Both the position numbers and the translations under genes were made by a program. Below are positions 5,113 to 5,418 of a DNA stretch of 5,418 bases, one piece after another. The DNA is taken from NCBI GenBank assembly GCA_030592825.1, contig JAUVIG010000278.1, forward strand, positions 1 to 5,418, written 5' to 3'. The notes beneath the pieces are model-generated. The model saw only the letters and a list, made by a program, of their open reading frames with translations, ran no database searches and was not told the origin of the DNA. The stretch comes from Chlorobiota bacterium (GTDB lineage Bacteria > Bacteroidota > Bacteroidia > Bacteroidales > JAADGE01). Each line of letters starts with the position of its first letter. The first letter of the stretch is position 1.

Positions 5113-5310
5113 TTATATCTGCATTATTTTCTGAATGTTTTTTTTTATAGCAGTAATATATTTTTTCTGCTGATTAATTGTTTCAATTCTTTCAATGCCT
5201 TTTTCTTTCCAACTATTACGACTTATAGTAAGTTCTTTAATTCGCTTTTTTAACTTCTTATTTTCAAGCCTTCGAGTAATTGCACGTTGTTTCCAATCAA
5301 TATTTGACAT
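5113..5310 (-). CDS. IS transposase, N-terminal part (first frame)
   Basis: 65 residues from ATG 5308-5310, highly basic and helical: WKQRAITRRLENKKLKKRIK, then SRNSWKEK, then an ITAIKKN stretch. It looks like a coiled-coil or DNA-contacting leader of the transposase. The reading frame stops (TAA 5113-5115) 44 bases before the first ATG of the second frame on the same strand. A -1 shift at A AAA AAC, at codons 57-58, would carry ribosomes into the catalytic frame with no stop between. This gives either a programmed fusion product plus a short regulatory peptide, or simply a gene broken by a one-base change in the A9 run. A promoter candidate lies 30 to 60 bases upstream; no Shine-Dalgarno sequence is evident. 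Confidence 0.7.
   Translation of the reverse strand: MSNIDWKQRAITRRLENKKLKKRIKELTISRNSWKEKGIERIETINQQKKYITAIKKNIQKIMQI
5137..5143 (-). promoter_or_regulatory. Putative -1 ribosomal frameshift site, A AAA AAC
   Basis: On the minus strand, nine A's followed by C (5146 down to 5137) contain the classic X XXY YYZ heptamer, correctly phased with the first frame (codons AAA AAC). Slipping back one base continues as CAT TCA GAA AAT and stays open to the end of the transposase. IS3-family and other elements use the same heptamer type. No stimulatory hairpin was established downstream. Confidence 0.5.
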
Positions 5311-5339
5311 ATATATCCGTTCTTAATATTATAGTTATG

Positions 5340-5371
5340 CAAATATATATAATGTTTTTAATACAAACAAA
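5340..5371 (-). promoter_or_regulatory. Bacteroidota-type promoter for the transposase
   Basis: Read on the minus strand, TTTGTTTG (5371-5364) lies 16 to 20 bases before TATATTTG (5347-5340). This matches the phylum's -33 TTTG and -7 TAnnTTTG consensus. It is located just inside the right inverted repeat and 30 bases before the ATG. Confidence 0.55.
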
Positions 5372-5373
5372 TT

Positions 5374-5418
5374 GAACGAAGTTAAATTTTAAATATCCTC
5401 GATTTAAGACACCCCACC
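5374..5418 (-). repeat. Right terminal inverted repeat of the IS
   Basis: Partner of 3845-3889. It lies immediately outside the putative transposase promoter and coincides with the end of the window, so the true tip might extend further. Confidence 0.82.

Larger units (their letters stand above)
3845..5418 (-). mobile_element. Insertion sequence with 45-bp imperfect terminal inverted repeats
   Basis: The element is bounded by GGTGGGGTGTC at 3845 and its complement at the last base of the window. Its two minus-strand frames form one DDE transposase. Length is 1574 bases if the ends are as seen. The target duplication cannot be tested because nothing is visible to the right. The window ends exactly at the repeat end, as happens when an assembly breaks at a multicopy IS. 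The family is not assigned with confidence. Confidence 0.82.

Overview
The window is AT-rich and reads as a member of the Bacteroidota. Three things suggest this. The RHS core tip has the form common in that phylum (YDYGARMYDPQIGRW ... YVYNNPINLIDPFGLD, then EEVVVTAD). The integrase tail (IR-S-I ... FAGH ... STERY) also looks typical of it. The promoter candidate in the insertion sequence fits the TTTG / TAnnTTTG pattern. Genus cannot be told from this sequence.

Layout, left to right. (1) 3-389: the last 128 codons of a tyrosine recombinase. (2) 390-1348: nearly 1 kb with no convincing gene, holding several inverted repeats and one weak signal-peptide-like relic. (3) 1349-2442: a 5'-truncated RHS C-terminal tip with its variable toxin-like end, overlapping by one base a small membrane protein that is probably its immunity partner. 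(4) 2450-3075: a second orphan module, made of a start-less toxin-tip fragment followed two bases later by a soluble 123-residue putative immunity protein. (5) 3061-3655: an unusual non-coding array of about five related units. Units share a short head motif (GTTCAGCGTAGG or GTTCGATTGAGGCTG type) followed by up to three hairpins whose stems differ between units but stay self-complementary. (6) 3656-3844: a short spacer ending in two small GTTA/TAAC-looped hairpins. (7) 3845-5418: an insertion sequence on the minus strand with 45-bp imperfect terminal inverted repeats. Its transposase lies in two frames that can be joined by a -1 shift at a perfect A AAA AAC heptamer.

Regions 3 to 5 look like the tail of an RHS polymorphic-toxin locus, where spare toxin/immunity modules are kept as silent cassettes. 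The most interesting feature is that the same head motif begins 8 bases after the first immunity gene and overlaps the stop codon of the second. The edges of the modules therefore coincide with the structured repeat. Covariation of the stems (a conserved GTTCGG ... TCGTTC frame around stems of entirely different sequence) argues that the hairpins themselves are, or were, functional as RNA or folded single-stranded DNA. Whether they act in cassette exchange, in RNA processing, or are simply a REP-like repeat family cannot be decided from this window.
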